The notes beneath the pieces were generated by a model. It did no database searches, was not told where the DNA came from, and saw only the letters and a list, made by a program, of their open reading frames with translations. A stretch of DNA of 64,000 nt from Planctomyces sp. (GTDB lineage Bacteria > Planctomycetota > Planctomycetia > Planctomycetales > Planctomycetaceae): contig JAEUIH010000033.1 of NCBI GenBank assembly GCA_016795105.1, forward strand, positions 1-64,000, in the 5' to 3' direction. The stretch's first letter is position 1. Each line of letters begins with the position of its first letter. The position numbers and the translations under genes are program-made. Shown one piece after another: positions 1-9,065 of this stretch.

Positions 1-328
1 TGCTGCGCCATACTGGCGGTGGGAACACAAAACGAAACGCAGCGCGACGCGGACGGCACACGGAATGTGCCTGCTACCGTAGCAGGCATTCTCCGAATGC
101 CGTCCGCCACCGAACAGCATCGCCCTGCTGCGCCATACTGGCGGTGGGAACACAAAACGAAACGCAGCGCGACGCGGACGGCACATGGAATGTGCCTGCT
201 ACCGTAGCAGGCATTCTCCGAATGCCGTCCGCCACCGAACAGCATCGCCCTGCTGCGCCATACTGGCGGTGGGAACACAAAACGAAACGCAGCGCGACGC
301 GGACGGCACATGGAATGTGCCTGCTACT
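1..328. repeat. 125-bp tandem repeat, at least 2.6 copies, cut by window edge
   Basis: Copies begin at 1, 126 and 251; the third stops at about 328, where the sequence changes to the unique 3' flank of the oxidoreductase gene. Copies are nearly identical; one visible difference is C/T at the equivalent positions 61, 186 and 311. Each complete unit holds an imperfect palindrome of about 50 bp with the core GCCTGCTA-CCG-TAGCAGGC. The apparent open reading frames here are by-products of the repeat. The array may continue to the left of the window. Confidence 0.9.
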
Positions 329-339
329 GTTCAAACAAC

Positions 340-1794
340 TCACACAGAACCGATCGACGGGATTTCAAAGCCCTTGCGATTTGGGTCTTTCAGCAGAACA
401 TTCGCTTCGGCTGCAAAGTCGCCTGTGTGAGATTCTGTTTCCGGATCAAAGGTCAGCCATGGACCAACAACGTACTCGGCGCCATCTTCCGGAATTCCAA
501 CTCCGTTTTGCATGATGTCATGCAGTTTAGCGAAGTGTTCTGATGCGTCTTTGTTATCGCCGAACTGTCCGGCCTTCTTGTTGAATGGTACTTTCGTACC
601 GAGTCGCCACGAGTTATTCATCAGGTGTCCGAGCACACAGCCATAGTGTGCATCATAAACATTGCCGTTGGCCAGTTCCGGCTTGCCTTCGCGGCAGGCC
701 AGCACAAATGCGCCCCAGTTTCCTCCTGGGGTTACCTTTCCTCCCGGAGTCTCGATTTTTTCTCCCTGCGAACTTCCAGCCGGATAGTAGAGATTGCGAA
801 CGATACGGCCGCCATCTTCGAAATAGTATTCGTTTTCAACCTGAGTCTCGTAACCTTCGTACCCGACATTGCGTACGTTAAAGAACACCTGCTGCCCGTT
901 GGCGTATTCGGCAATCCCCATCATTGTATTTGGTGTTTCGCCCTGATCATTCCATTTGAAGCGACCACCGATTGCCATGGCTCGAACAGGGTGTGTCAGT
1001 TCTTTATCCAATGCCCAGCGAGCGATATCCAGCTGATGGGTGCCCTGATTATTCAGGTCGCCGTTGCCAGTCTTCCAGAACCAGTGCCAGTTGTAATGAA
1101 CATAATTTCCGTGAAATTCGCTGATGTCAGCCGGCCCTCGCCACAAATTCCAGTCCAGGTTTGCTGGAGGATCTGAGACCGGTTTGAAGCCGATGCTGCC
1201 TCGCTGTTTGCAGCAATAGCCGTAAGAGATCTTTAGTTTCCCGAATTTCCCTGCCTGAATGGCTTCGTGAAGCCCGGCGATTTCCGGGTTGCTTCGGTTT
1301 TGAGTTCCGTGCTGGATGACAACCCCATACTTCTTTTGAGCTTCGACGCAGATACGTCCTTCTGCGACGTCGTGACTCATTGGCTTCTCAACATAGACAT
1401 GCTTCCCGGCCTGAGCCGCCCAGATCGTAATGAGGGAATGCCAATGGTTGGGAGTAGCGACTGAAACAGCGTCAAGCGTTCCATCTTCCAGTGCTCTTCG
1501 GATATCGGACGTACCCTGAGCCGCAAATTTGTCACCCAGCCGATCCTGCAACCCTTTCATTGCTGAGGAGAGGACTCTGTCATCAGGATCGACGAGCCAT
1601 GCGATTTCGACATTTGGTTGCTCAAGCCAGCCACTGATATGGCTCTGACCTCGGCCATTCAGCCCGGCAACCGCAACACGAAGGCGGTCGTTTGCCCCCA
1701 CAATCTGCCCGGATGCCCGAGTTCCCAGCAACAGCATTGACGCACTGGCCGAAGCCGACTTGCCCAGAAAACTTCGTCGTGAAAATTGTGACAT
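340..1794 (-). CDS. Gfo/Idh/MocA family oxidoreductase, Tat-exported
   Basis: A 484-residue NAD(P)-dependent sugar or cyclitol oxidoreductase of the Gfo/Idh/MocA family. The N-terminus has a twin-arginine signal (RRSFLG at residues 6-11, then an Ala/Ser/Leu-rich stretch), so it is probably exported folded with its cofactor. The Rossmann glycine motif is AGLNGRG at residues 43-49, the family EKP motif lies near residue 135, and the substrate-side segment GDLNNQGTHQLDIARW carries the usual His and Asp. Planctomycetes have many such exported paralogues and the substrate cannot be read from sequence. It is the last gene of a minus-strand group with DUF1501, PPC and DUF1549/DUF1553 proteins, with 81 bases between it and the DUF1501 gene, so it may have its own promoter. 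Confidence 0.93.
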   Translation of the reverse strand: MSQFSRRSFLGKSASASASMLLLGTRASGQIVGANDRLRVAVAGLNGRGQSHISGWLEQPNVEIAWLVDPDDRVLSSAMKGLQDRLGDKFAAQGTSDIRRALEDGTLDAVSVATPNHWHSLITIWAAQAGKHVYVEKPMSHDVAEGRICVEAQKKYGVVIQHGTQNRSNPEIAGLHEAIQAGKFGKLKISYGYCCKQRGSIGFKPVSDPPANLDWNLWRGPADISEFHGNYVHYNWHWFWKTGNGDLNNQGTHQLDIARWALDKELTHPVRAMAIGGRFKWNDQGETPNTMMGIAEYANGQQVFFNVRNVGYEGYETQVENEYYFEDGGRIVRNLYYPAGSSQGEKIETPGGKVTPGGNWGAFVLACREGKPELANGNVYDAHYGCVLGHLMNNSWRLGTKVPFNKKAGQFGDNKDASEHFAKLHDIMQNGVGIPEDGAEYVVGPWLTFDPETESHTGDFAAEANVLLKDPNRKGFEIPSIGSV

Positions 1795-1875
1795 AGCGGG
1801 CTCCCCTGTTTCAGTATTTAAGCAGCAAACACGCTCTCACTCGAACAGCGTACGTTCGATCAGCATGCGAAACGA

Positions 1876-3309
1876 TCAACCCATCAGTTCCGGAATGGGT
1901 CGACCCCGGTCAACAATCGGAGTTGGACGACCATTAAAGTCGCGAATCAGAGTGTTGTGAGAATCAATTCCCATATGGTGATAAATCGTGGCAAGGAAGT
2001 CTCCCGGACCGCAGATCCGTTCGATGGCGTCTTCACCACGTTTGTCGGTAGCTCCAATACAGCGCCCCGTCTGAATTCCTCCACCGGCCCAGATATTCGA
2101 AAACGCTCTTGGCCAATGATCTCGCCCGGGCTGCTGCGTACCTGCCGGAGCACTCGCATTGCCTTCGCCGGTGCTGGCGGCATAGTTGATTTTCGGAGTC
2201 CGTCCGAATTCGCCGGTAACCACCACAAGGACTCGCTCATCAAGTCCGCGCTGGTAGATATCTTCGATCAGCGCTGACACAGCCTGATCGTATGCGGCTG
2301 CTCGAAACCGCATTGCATCAAAGACGTGATGATTAACAGCATGATCGTCCCAGTTCTGAACCCGCCCGCAGAGTGGGCCGTTGAGACTTGTGGTCAAAAC
2401 CTCGACACCAGCTTCAATCAGACGTCGAGCCATCAGCAGTTGCTGGCCCCAGGTATTCCGACCGTATCGATCTCGAGTTCGATCATCTTCCTTTGTCAGA
2501 TCGAAAGCGTCCTTTGTCTTGGGGTTTGTCAGCAGAGTCATTGCCTGAGTTTCGAACTGATCCAGCGCTTCCAGTTCTCCAGCTTTGTCAAACGCCCGCT
2601 CCAGGGTGTCGAGATTCTGCCGAAGCGATGTTTTGCGGTTCAGTCGACGGACTTCTGCCGTATCAGAGATACCAATGTTCGGTACCGAGAAGTTTGGCGT
2701 ATTGGGATCTCCGTTGACCGTAAACGGAGAATACGCATCACCCAGATATGCCGGACCGTTGTACTCCAGCGGAGGATTGATACCAACATAACCTGGCAAC
2801 GGCGACGTCCTGACGCCATCAAGCGATCTCAGGTAATTTGTGATCGACATCCAGTCGGGATACTTCGGTTTTGGTTTATCGCGTGTATCCGGATCGCCTG
2901 ACAGCAGTTGCATCGAGCCCGCAGGATGTCCACCAGCGGACTGCTGCATTGATCTCAGGATGGTGAACTTGTCGGCAATCTGTGCCTGCATTGGCAACAA
3001 TTCAGTGAACTCGACCCCGGGGATCTTCGTTCCAATCGTACTGAACGGGCCGCGATAGTCGCTGCTTGCATTCGGTTTGGGGTCATATGTGTCGATATGA
3101 GAACAGCCGCCTGGTTTCCAGACCATGATGACGGCATTCTTCTGCTTGCCGGGCGCTGGACTGTCCGCCCGCAGCTTCAACAGGCCCGGAAGACTGAGAC
3201 TTGCAAAGCCAGCCAGCCCCATTCGAATGAATGCACGACGACCGAGTTGATCATTTTGCCATGGTCCCGGACAACGCATTACAGAAGTCGCATGAAAGGA
3301 ATCGTTCAT
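1876..3309 (-). CDS. DUF1501 family exported protein
   Basis: A 477-residue DUF1501 protein, an alkaline-phosphatase/sulfatase-fold family abundant in planctomycetes whose reaction is unknown. A Tat-like signal is present (RRAFIR from residue 24, followed by a hydrophobic Gly/Leu/Ser segment). Family landmarks include MVWKPGGCSHIDTYDPKP, HPAGSMQLLSGDPDT, DDHAVNHHVFDAM and the C-terminal VVVTGEFGRTPKIN and GRDHWPRAFSNIWAGGG. Its start overlaps the stop of the upstream PPC-protein gene by four bases (ATGA), which implies translational coupling. DUF1501 genes are typically paired with DUF1549/DUF1553 genes, as here; they are thought to act together in the periplasm or paryphoplasm on polymers, but that role is inference. 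Confidence 0.93.
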   Translation of the reverse strand: MNDSFHATSVMRCPGPWQNDQLGRRAFIRMGLAGFASLSLPGLLKLRADSPAPGKQKNAVIMVWKPGGCSHIDTYDPKPNASSDYRGPFSTIGTKIPGVEFTELLPMQAQIADKFTILRSMQQSAGGHPAGSMQLLSGDPDTRDKPKPKYPDWMSITNYLRSLDGVRTSPLPGYVGINPPLEYNGPAYLGDAYSPFTVNGDPNTPNFSVPNIGISDTAEVRRLNRKTSLRQNLDTLERAFDKAGELEALDQFETQAMTLLTNPKTKDAFDLTKEDDRTRDRYGRNTWGQQLLMARRLIEAGVEVLTTSLNGPLCGRVQNWDDHAVNHHVFDAMRFRAAAYDQAVSALIEDIYQRGLDERVLVVVTGEFGRTPKINYAASTGEGNASAPAGTQQPGRDHWPRAFSNIWAGGGIQTGRCIGATDKRGEDAIERICGPGDFLATIYHHMGIDSHNTLIRDFNGRPTPIVDRGRPIPELMG

Positions 3310-5342
3310 TTTGCCTCCGTCGGCATCACACGAATGGAAACTGGTTCTGTGACGACAATGTCAACAATATCTCGAGGATTGTCTTCCGGTTTATCTCGGT
3401 ATTTTGCGACCGCGCTGCCATAGAAGGCAATCACGTAGTCGCCCGGCCCTGTTTTCAGGGCTCCCAGATCAATCACTGCTTCTGAAGCATCCGCCGTGAG
3501 AGACACATCAAACGGCGGCAGATGTTCAAAACCATACCCAAACGCTTTGAGCTGCATCGAGGCACCTGAGAACTCGCTGTTTCTGGTATGGATCAGAGGA
3601 ATGGTGAGTTTCTCGCCAGCCCTGACCTCCCAAACCTTCTTTTCATTAGCTGCAATACTAATTGGCGCGGGATCTGTACCAGTCACGGAGACCGGGACAT
3701 CCGCAACAAGTCGCGGAACGGGAATTTCGCTCCATGCATCCGGAACAGGCCAGACCATTGCGGCCATGTGACACGGCCGCTGAACTTCCTGGCCATTTAT
3801 CAGTGCGGTCGCAGTGAAGCCAGCGTTGCGGTAACCCTGAGGTGCATGCTGATCTGCGGTAATGACCATAATCCCGCGGTTCTGGCCCGCAGGAATCTTG
3901 AGCCCGGTTGCTGTCACGCCATCCGGCAACTGATCCATACGGAGCTCAATATCACCGTTGAATCCATCGCGGCGAACTGCCACAACCTCCAGTGCCATGC
4001 TCGCACCACTTCTGAGAGCAATCGGCTTCGACAGCGCGTTCCGGTCACCGTTTCGCAATTCCATATGAAGTCCCCATGCGACGACCGCAAAATCAGGGGC
4101 CGCCTGACGCACGACCAGACGATAAATGTTTGATGGGTCATTTCGAGTTCCTCCGAAGAGGTCCGTGACCTGCAGGCGATATTGACCATCTTCCGGAATC
4201 TCAATCTTACCCATCACATCGGGAGACCCGGCATCGTAGGGCGGCCCGTCGTAGGCATAGCCATTGCTTGAAGGCTTCATCGGGCTGGGAATATCAGAAA
4301 ACTCGGCCAAGTCGACCAGCTTCTGTTCTGCCCCTTCACCAACGACACGCTGAACCAGAACTGCCGGATCCGTCGGGCGACCAAGTCGTTCGGAACCAAT
4401 CTCTATCCACCATACATCGCCCTTCTTTCCGGTGAACTCAAAGATGTCCACATCTGCCGCCGGAAAGAAACTGCCACTGAGATCACATGGCAGATCAATC
4501 TTCTGGACCATCGCCGAGGTGTTGTTGGGTTCCTGCTCTGCCAGAACCGCCTGTTCCGGAATGCCGGCCGGAGGCCAGGATGCTGAGCTGACAGAACGAG
4601 TGGATGCAAACTTTGGAAGCGGCACTTCCGCAGCCAACTCCTGGACAGTGAGTCGATAGAAGTATTCAGGTCCGCCTTTGTATGTCAGCTCATGAACCTT
4701 GATAATATATCGACCATCTTCCGGAGCAGTAAAATCCAGTGTCTTTCCCTGTCGATCAACCAGAAGATCTCGGCCAACACTGTCCGCAACGATCAGAACA
4801 GCATCGAGCTTTGAGTCAACACGTTTTGCAGCACAGTCGATGAGATATCGCTGCGACTTTTTTCCTTCGAACACAAAGTGATCGATTGACTTCACCGACA
4901 TTGCCGCATTGCAGACGGTGTTCACAGGAATTTCCATTGCAGTTGCCGGGGTCGTATTGGGCCCCTTCTGCAGGATTTCAGGAAGCGCTCCCGCTGAGAA
5001 CACTCGGGATGATGATATCCCCAGCGGCGTCATCATCCTCGCTTCGTAAATTCCCGCCGGGCATTCGGCTGCGATAGAGACCACATAGCGATTCTTTTCC
5101 GGCTTCCCTTCAGCATCCAGTTTAGGGGCGGCCTTGATCATTTCCGTTGAGAAGATCAGTTCACCTGCGTCACCAATGTTTTCACCAGTGACCGTGATCT
5201 CAACCTGACTTCCGATCGCCCCACCCATTGGCCAGGTCGTCAATAACCTCGGCGCCGGCAAACCGACCGACTGCGCAGAAGCTGTCGACCAATGACTGCT
5301 CAGCAGTATGAATGCAGAAAGACCAAGTAAGAACCGACTCAT
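3306..5342 (-). CDS. Exported protein with PPC-like beta-sandwich domains
   Basis: A 678-residue secreted protein with a Sec signal peptide (hydrophobic core FLLGLSAFILL, probable cleavage after TASA). Two segments resemble bacterial pre-peptidase C-terminal (PPC) domains: one around residues 145-230 (IDHFVFEGKKSQRYLIDCAAKR ... DGRYIIKVHELTYKGGPEYFYRL is split here only for description) and one around 265-390, with PNNTSAMVQKIDLPCDLSG, DVDIFEFTGKKGDVWWIEI and DGQYRLQVTDLFGG. No catalytic motif is visible. It lies between the DUF1549/DUF1553 gene (12 bases upstream) and the DUF1501 gene (four-base overlap), so all three are very likely one transcript. It is probably a binding or structural partner of that module. 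The family call is good; the function is unknown. Confidence 0.85.
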   Translation of the reverse strand: MSRFLLGLSAFILLSSHWSTASAQSVGLPAPRLLTTWPMGGAIGSQVEITVTGENIGDAGELIFSTEMIKAAPKLDAEGKPEKNRYVVSIAAECPAGIYEARMMTPLGISSSRVFSAGALPEILQKGPNTTPATAMEIPVNTVCNAAMSVKSIDHFVFEGKKSQRYLIDCAAKRVDSKLDAVLIVADSVGRDLLVDRQGKTLDFTAPEDGRYIIKVHELTYKGGPEYFYRLTVQELAAEVPLPKFASTRSVSSASWPPAGIPEQAVLAEQEPNNTSAMVQKIDLPCDLSGSFFPAADVDIFEFTGKKGDVWWIEIGSERLGRPTDPAVLVQRVVGEGAEQKLVDLAEFSDIPSPMKPSSNGYAYDGPPYDAGSPDVMGKIEIPEDGQYRLQVTDLFGGTRNDPSNIYRLVVRQAAPDFAVVAWGLHMELRNGDRNALSKPIALRSGASMALEVVAVRRDGFNGDIELRMDQLPDGVTATGLKIPAGQNRGIMVITADQHAPQGYRNAGFTATALINGQEVQRPCHMAAMVWPVPDAWSEIPVPRLVADVPVSVTGTDPAPISIAANEKKVWEVRAGEKLTIPLIHTRNSEFSGASMQLKAFGYGFEHLPPFDVSLTADASEAVIDLGALKTGPGDYVIAFYGSAVAKYRDKPEDNPRDIVDIVVTEPVSIRVMPTEAK

Positions 5343-5354
5343 GAGTGCCTCAGC

Positions 5355-7637
5355 TTAATGGTTGAAGAGAAACTCTTTCGTATTGACCAGCGCCCAAATC
5401 AAGTCCTGGAAGTTTTCCCGAAGTGATTGCTGCGGATCGACGGGATTTCCATCGGCATTCAGCACGGGTTCCGAAAGATAACTGACTGCGGTCTGAAGTT
5501 CCGACTCTGAGGGCTGTCGAGAAAACGTGATGAGGTACAGATCACGAACCCGATCTTCAATTGGCAACTCCGACTTCGCGTACTGTTCTGCTCGTCCATT
5601 CGCGACCGCCAGCTTTGCTTTGACATCACCGGCATTCATCAGATGGAGGCTCTGAGCAAGACTGGATGACTGAGTTCGTTCACATTCACAGACGCTTTCA
5701 TTCTGAGGCCGTCCGAAGACTCTGAGAAATGGTGATGCATTGTTATAGCTGTTGTCCGGCAGTGCGATTGCTCGGGTTCCCTGCGGGAGGTTGGCAAAGT
5801 CTGTAGATGCACCAGTGACAGAGTCTATCGAATCGAGCAGCACCTCAGCCTGCATTCGCCGTGGATAGAACCGGGAATAATTTTGTCGATCAACAAGGTT
5901 GTGTTCGTTAGGAACGGAACTCAGCTGGTACGCCTTCGAGCGGGTGATTTCGCGTACGAGATTCTTCATATCAAATCCACCTGATATGAAGTGCGATTCA
6001 AGTGCTGCAAGTAACTCCGGATTGGATGGAGGATTCGAATCCCGAATGTCGTCTTCAGGCTCGATCAGCCCGCGTTGAAAAAAATGCTTCCAGTATCGAT
6101 TCACAAACGCCCTGGCAAAAAATGGATTCGACTTTGAACCCATCCAGTCAGCCAGCTTCAGTCGAGGATCTTCATCGGGAGCAATTTCAGGAATCACGTC
6201 ACCGAGCGCAGCTGGGCGAAGCGCGACACCGGTCTTGATATTAGTGGCTGTTGCAACTCCTCGCTTATGAAAGATCATGTCTTCGCCGCGAGTTGACGTT
6301 GGCTTGCGGCCAACCTGACTGAAGAATGCAGACAGACTGTAGTAGTCATCCTGACTCCAGCGTTCAAACGGATGGTGGTGGCACTGAGCACACTGCATGC
6401 GAACTCCGAGGAACAACTGAGCAACATCTTCCAGTTGCTGCTTTGGCTCTTTCACCCGCTTGTACCACGCTACCGGCGGATTCGCGATGACTGTCCCGGT
6501 TGCTGCCAAAAGTTCGCGGACCATCAGGTCGTACGGCTTGTTGGAAAGCAGACTGTCTCGGACCCACGCGTGAAAGGCAAAATTGGAAGTGATATCACTC
6601 GCATCGTCGCGGCGATTCTTCAGCAGTGCCGTCCACTTGTTCGCGAAGTAGTCTGCATAGTCCGGGGTTTTGAGCAGAGTATCGATCAGCTGTTCGCGTT
6701 TATCCGGAGCAGTACTGGCCAGGAAATTACGAGTTTCCTCAGGGGCTGGCAAACGACCTGCTATGTCCAGCGACACCCGGCGGATAAACACTGAGTCATC
6801 GCAGACCGGGGAGTTCGGAATACCAAGCTCCTTAAGGTTTCGAAAGACCAGCTCGTCGATGAAGTTTGCTGGCTCCGGAAGCTGTTTCACCGCAGCACCC
6901 AGCGGAATGGATGCATTGAACACTGTGATACGCCCCTGGAAGCGAACCATAATGGCGACTTTGCCAGGAATGTCGGATGTCTTAACCAGCCCTACATCGG
7001 TCACTTCCGCCATCGCCTTATCGTTGGATTCGAACAATGCCAGATGAGTCACATCTTTCTTTGTTCCATCGGCATAGTGAGCGATCGCAGTCAGTTTCTG
7101 CTCTGCTCCCTTCAGAACGGTGCCACTCCCCGGCTGAACTTCCAGCGATGCGAGTGCAGGAGCCGTTGCCAGATCGGACGGTGTTCCCTGACGAATCCAG
7201 TTGAGCAGCGTTTGGTATCCCGCAGAGTCGACAGCCAGTCGTCGACCACCGCCATGAGGCATCTGGCCAGTTGCCTTCATGAGCAACAGGCTGCGCTCGG
7301 GAACGCCGGGGAAAAGTCTTCGCCCTCGTCCTTCCTTGACCAGGTGTTCGTAGTCTTCCTGAGGCTCGAAGCCAAGCAATGAGAGCTGAAACCCATTTTG
7401 ACCATTACCGGCTTTAGCGTGGCACACTCCGGCATTGCATCCGGATTTGGTGAGCACCGGCACAACATCATTCACGAAGCTGATCCGCTCGCCCGTAGAG
7501 CTTGCCTGCTCGGCAGCTTCCGCGCCCATCGCCACCGGGGCGGTCGTTGTCGGGGCAGTCTGGTCGGCGGAATCATCCGCTCTGGCTGTGGAGACCGCCA
7601 GGAACGAGACCAGCATGATCCATCGAAATCTAAACAT
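5355..7637 (-). CDS. DUF1549/DUF1553 protein with cytochrome c-like and Ig-like segments
   Basis: A 760-residue exported protein with a Sec signal peptide (hydrophobic IMLVSFLAVS, cleavage near ARA-DD). A variant heme-binding CX4CH motif (Cys67, Cys72, His73) comes first, followed by a segment typical of planctomycete cytochromes (GQMPHGGGRRL). A bacterial Ig-like (BIG2) stretch follows around residues 170-245 (LTAIAHYADGTKKDVTHLA). The DUF1549 domain includes a second motif, CAQCHHHPFE (Cys416, Cys419, His420). DUF1553 fills the C-terminal third (ADWMGSKSNPFFARAFVNR, YYPRRM-like segments). It is the first gene of the minus-strand module with the PPC and DUF1501 genes. Family proteins are thought to be periplasmic multi-heme oxidoreductases for complex carbon, but none of the activities is proven. 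Confidence 0.92.
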   Translation of the reverse strand: MFRFRWIMLVSFLAVSTARADDSADQTAPTTTAPVAMGAEAAEQASSTGERISFVNDVVPVLTKSGCNAGVCHAKAGNGQNGFQLSLLGFEPQEDYEHLVKEGRGRRLFPGVPERSLLLMKATGQMPHGGGRRLAVDSAGYQTLLNWIRQGTPSDLATAPALASLEVQPGSGTVLKGAEQKLTAIAHYADGTKKDVTHLALFESNDKAMAEVTDVGLVKTSDIPGKVAIMVRFQGRITVFNASIPLGAAVKQLPEPANFIDELVFRNLKELGIPNSPVCDDSVFIRRVSLDIAGRLPAPEETRNFLASTAPDKREQLIDTLLKTPDYADYFANKWTALLKNRRDDASDITSNFAFHAWVRDSLLSNKPYDLMVRELLAATGTVIANPPVAWYKRVKEPKQQLEDVAQLFLGVRMQCAQCHHHPFERWSQDDYYSLSAFFSQVGRKPTSTRGEDMIFHKRGVATATNIKTGVALRPAALGDVIPEIAPDEDPRLKLADWMGSKSNPFFARAFVNRYWKHFFQRGLIEPEDDIRDSNPPSNPELLAALESHFISGGFDMKNLVREITRSKAYQLSSVPNEHNLVDRQNYSRFYPRRMQAEVLLDSIDSVTGASTDFANLPQGTRAIALPDNSYNNASPFLRVFGRPQNESVCECERTQSSSLAQSLHLMNAGDVKAKLAVANGRAEQYAKSELPIEDRVRDLYLITFSRQPSESELQTAVSYLSEPVLNADGNPVDPQQSLRENFQDLIWALVNTKEFLFNH

Positions 7638-8194
7638 AGGGTCACCGCAGTTGTCAGGCAGGAGGCTTGGTGACGGGGAGGAGTCATTTCACAGGAGGGA
7701 TTTTGCCGCGAACAGCGTTCTAAATTGTAAATCGAATCCAGATGGCTCGTCCACCGTCATTTTCTGATCCGAGCAGATTCCGCGAACAGAATTCAAATCC
7801 GGTCCTGACGATTCCCATACCTGTACGGCCCAATTTCATGTGACTCGACGGGCCAGTGTCTCAAGGGCCAGTGTCTCGACGGGCCAGTGTCTCAAGGGCC
7901 CAGTGTCTCAACAGGCCGTGACAGCACTCGGAGATTTCCTGAACGCCATCGCTCTGAACTTCTTTATTGTTCGGGACTTCTTTATTGTTCACGACTTTCA
8001 CTGCCCAGAACTTCTTCTGTCCGAATCTTCGCATGACGGGCAATCACGTCTGAACGTCATCCAATCGGAAGATGAGGAGTGGATTTCTCTGCCGTATCAA
8101 TGATACACAAAGCGCTGCTGGACAAGTTCACAGAAGACAAGATCCTGCAGCTTCTGAATCTTCTGACACCGCCTTCACGACCTGAAAGCAATCC
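7638..8194. other. Intergenic region with short tandem repeats
   Basis: 557 bases between divergent genes. At 7844-7906 there are four 15-16-bp copies of the pattern CTC(G/A)A(C)GGGCCAGTGT in alternating variants. At 7960-7995 an 18-bp sequence (TTCTTTATTGTTC plus GGGAC or ACGAC) occurs twice in direct tandem. An apparent 87-codon frame over the repeats looks spurious. A 32-codon frame at 8100-8198 ends in an ATGA overlap with the amidohydrolase start. No convincing promoter was identified for either flanking gene. Confidence 0.7.
7844..7906. repeat. Four-copy short tandem repeat (15-16 bp)
   Basis: Units run 7844-7859, 7860-7874, 7875-7890 and 7891-7906, alternating CTCGACGGGCCAGTGT and CTCAAGGGCCAGTGT; the fourth has an extra C. 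A partial fifth (CTCAACAGGCC) follows. The alternation suggests duplication of a two-unit block. It lies upstream of the amidohydrolase gene. No function is evident. Confidence 0.85.
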
Positions 8195-8198
8195 ATGA
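8100..8198 (+). CDS. Possible 32-residue ORF coupled to the amidohydrolase gene
   Basis: An ATG at 8100 opens 32 codons that end TGA at 8196-8198, overlapping the ATG of the amidohydrolase gene (8195) as ATGA. The predicted peptide is Leu/Lys-rich (MIHKALLDKFTEDKILQLLN). It may be a leader peptide, the tail of a decayed gene, or chance. The four-base overlap is the only real argument for translation. Not recognised as any family. Confidence 0.3.
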   Translation: MIHKALLDKFTEDKILQLLNLLTPPSRPESNP

Positions 8199-9049
8199 TT
8201 ATTGATTCACATCAGCACTTCTGGAAGCTGGATCTCCCATTCGATTATGCGTGGCTGAGAGAACCTCAGCATGCTCCAATCTGTCGCGACTATCTTCCCG
8301 AAACACTCCAACCACATCTCAGTAATGCGGGTGTTGACCAAACCATTTTTGTTCAGACGCAACACAACCTGGAAGAGTCCCGCTGGGTCCTTGAAATGGC
8401 AAGATCAACCCCTTTTATCGCAGGGGTCGTTGGCTGGGTTGATCTGGCATCAGACGCCTGTGAGGATCAGTTGATGGAACTGAAGTCTGATCCGTTGTTC
8501 GTTGGAGTTCGGCACGTTACACAGGGAGAGCCTGACGAAAACTTTATTGTCAGCCCAGAAGTTGTCAGAGGCCTGAAGGTTCTGCAAAAGCATCAGGTGC
8601 CGTTTGATCTGCTGTTTTACGTCCAGCACCTGCGTCATGCGCCAACCCTTGCCGAGATGCTGCCTGATCTGCCCATGGTTATCGATCATTTGTCGAAGCC
8701 AAAGATCCGGGAACACCAGATCGATTCCTGGAAACGTGATCTCCAGGCTGCTGCAAAGTACCCCAATCTATACTGCAAACTGAGTGGGATGGTCACCGAG
8801 GCAGACTGGACACAGTGGACCGTTCAGGATCTGCAACCCTATGTTGAAGTTGCAATCGAAGCATTCGGTCCTGAGCGATGTATGTTTGGCTCGGACTGGC
8901 CTGTCTGTGAACTTGCCGGCACCTATCACGAAGTGTTGAATGCCCTCAAGACTCTCATTGCCAATCTCACACCCGGTGAGCAGGCAGAGATACTCCATCA
9001 GACGGCCACTCGATTCTACAAGCTGAAGCAGTCCGATCTCCGGAGCTGA
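8195..9049 (+). CDS. Amidohydrolase 2 family protein (sugar-lactonase type, COG3618-like)
   Basis: A 284-residue TIM-barrel metal-dependent hydrolase of the amidohydrolase-2 family, like L-fuconolactonase, L-rhamnonolactonase and 2-pyrone-4,6-dicarboxylate lactonase. The N-terminal metal site DSHQHFW has His6 and His8. Other landmarks are VGVRHVTQGEPDENF, MVIDHLSKPKI and the C-terminal MFGSDWPVCEL, whose Asp is the usual catalytic/metal residue. It has no signal peptide, so it is cytoplasmic. It probably opens a sugar lactone in non-phosphorylated deoxyhexose catabolism. Its 3' end faces the clpP gene across 16 bases. Substrate is uncertain because no pathway genes lie next to it. Confidence 0.88.
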   Translation: MIIDSHQHFWKLDLPFDYAWLREPQHAPICRDYLPETLQPHLSNAGVDQTIFVQTQHNLEESRWVLEMARSTPFIAGVVGWVDLASDACEDQLMELKSDPLFVGVRHVTQGEPDENFIVSPEVVRGLKVLQKHQVPFDLLFYVQHLRHAPTLAEMLPDLPMVIDHLSKPKIREHQIDSWKRDLQAAAKYPNLYCKLSGMVTEADWTQWTVQDLQPYVEVAIEAFGPERCMFGSDWPVCELAGTYHEVLNALKTLIANLTPGEQAEILHQTATRFYKLKQSDLRS

Positions 9050-9065
9050 AACGTTCTTTGCTGAA

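Noticed and set aside
1-330. CRISPR array
   Set aside because: The 125-bp units are directly adjacent without unique spacers and no cas gene is present.
144-515. Open frame over the 125-bp repeat and into the oxidoreductase tail (plus strand)
   Set aside because: It exists only because the repeat unit keeps a frame open; it is antisense to a well-supported gene and has no family features.
7840-8103. 87-codon plus-strand frame between the divergent genes
   Set aside because: Its sequence is the direct product of the tandem repeats (repeated FFIV and ASVS segments), with no family similarity and no clear ribosome-binding site.
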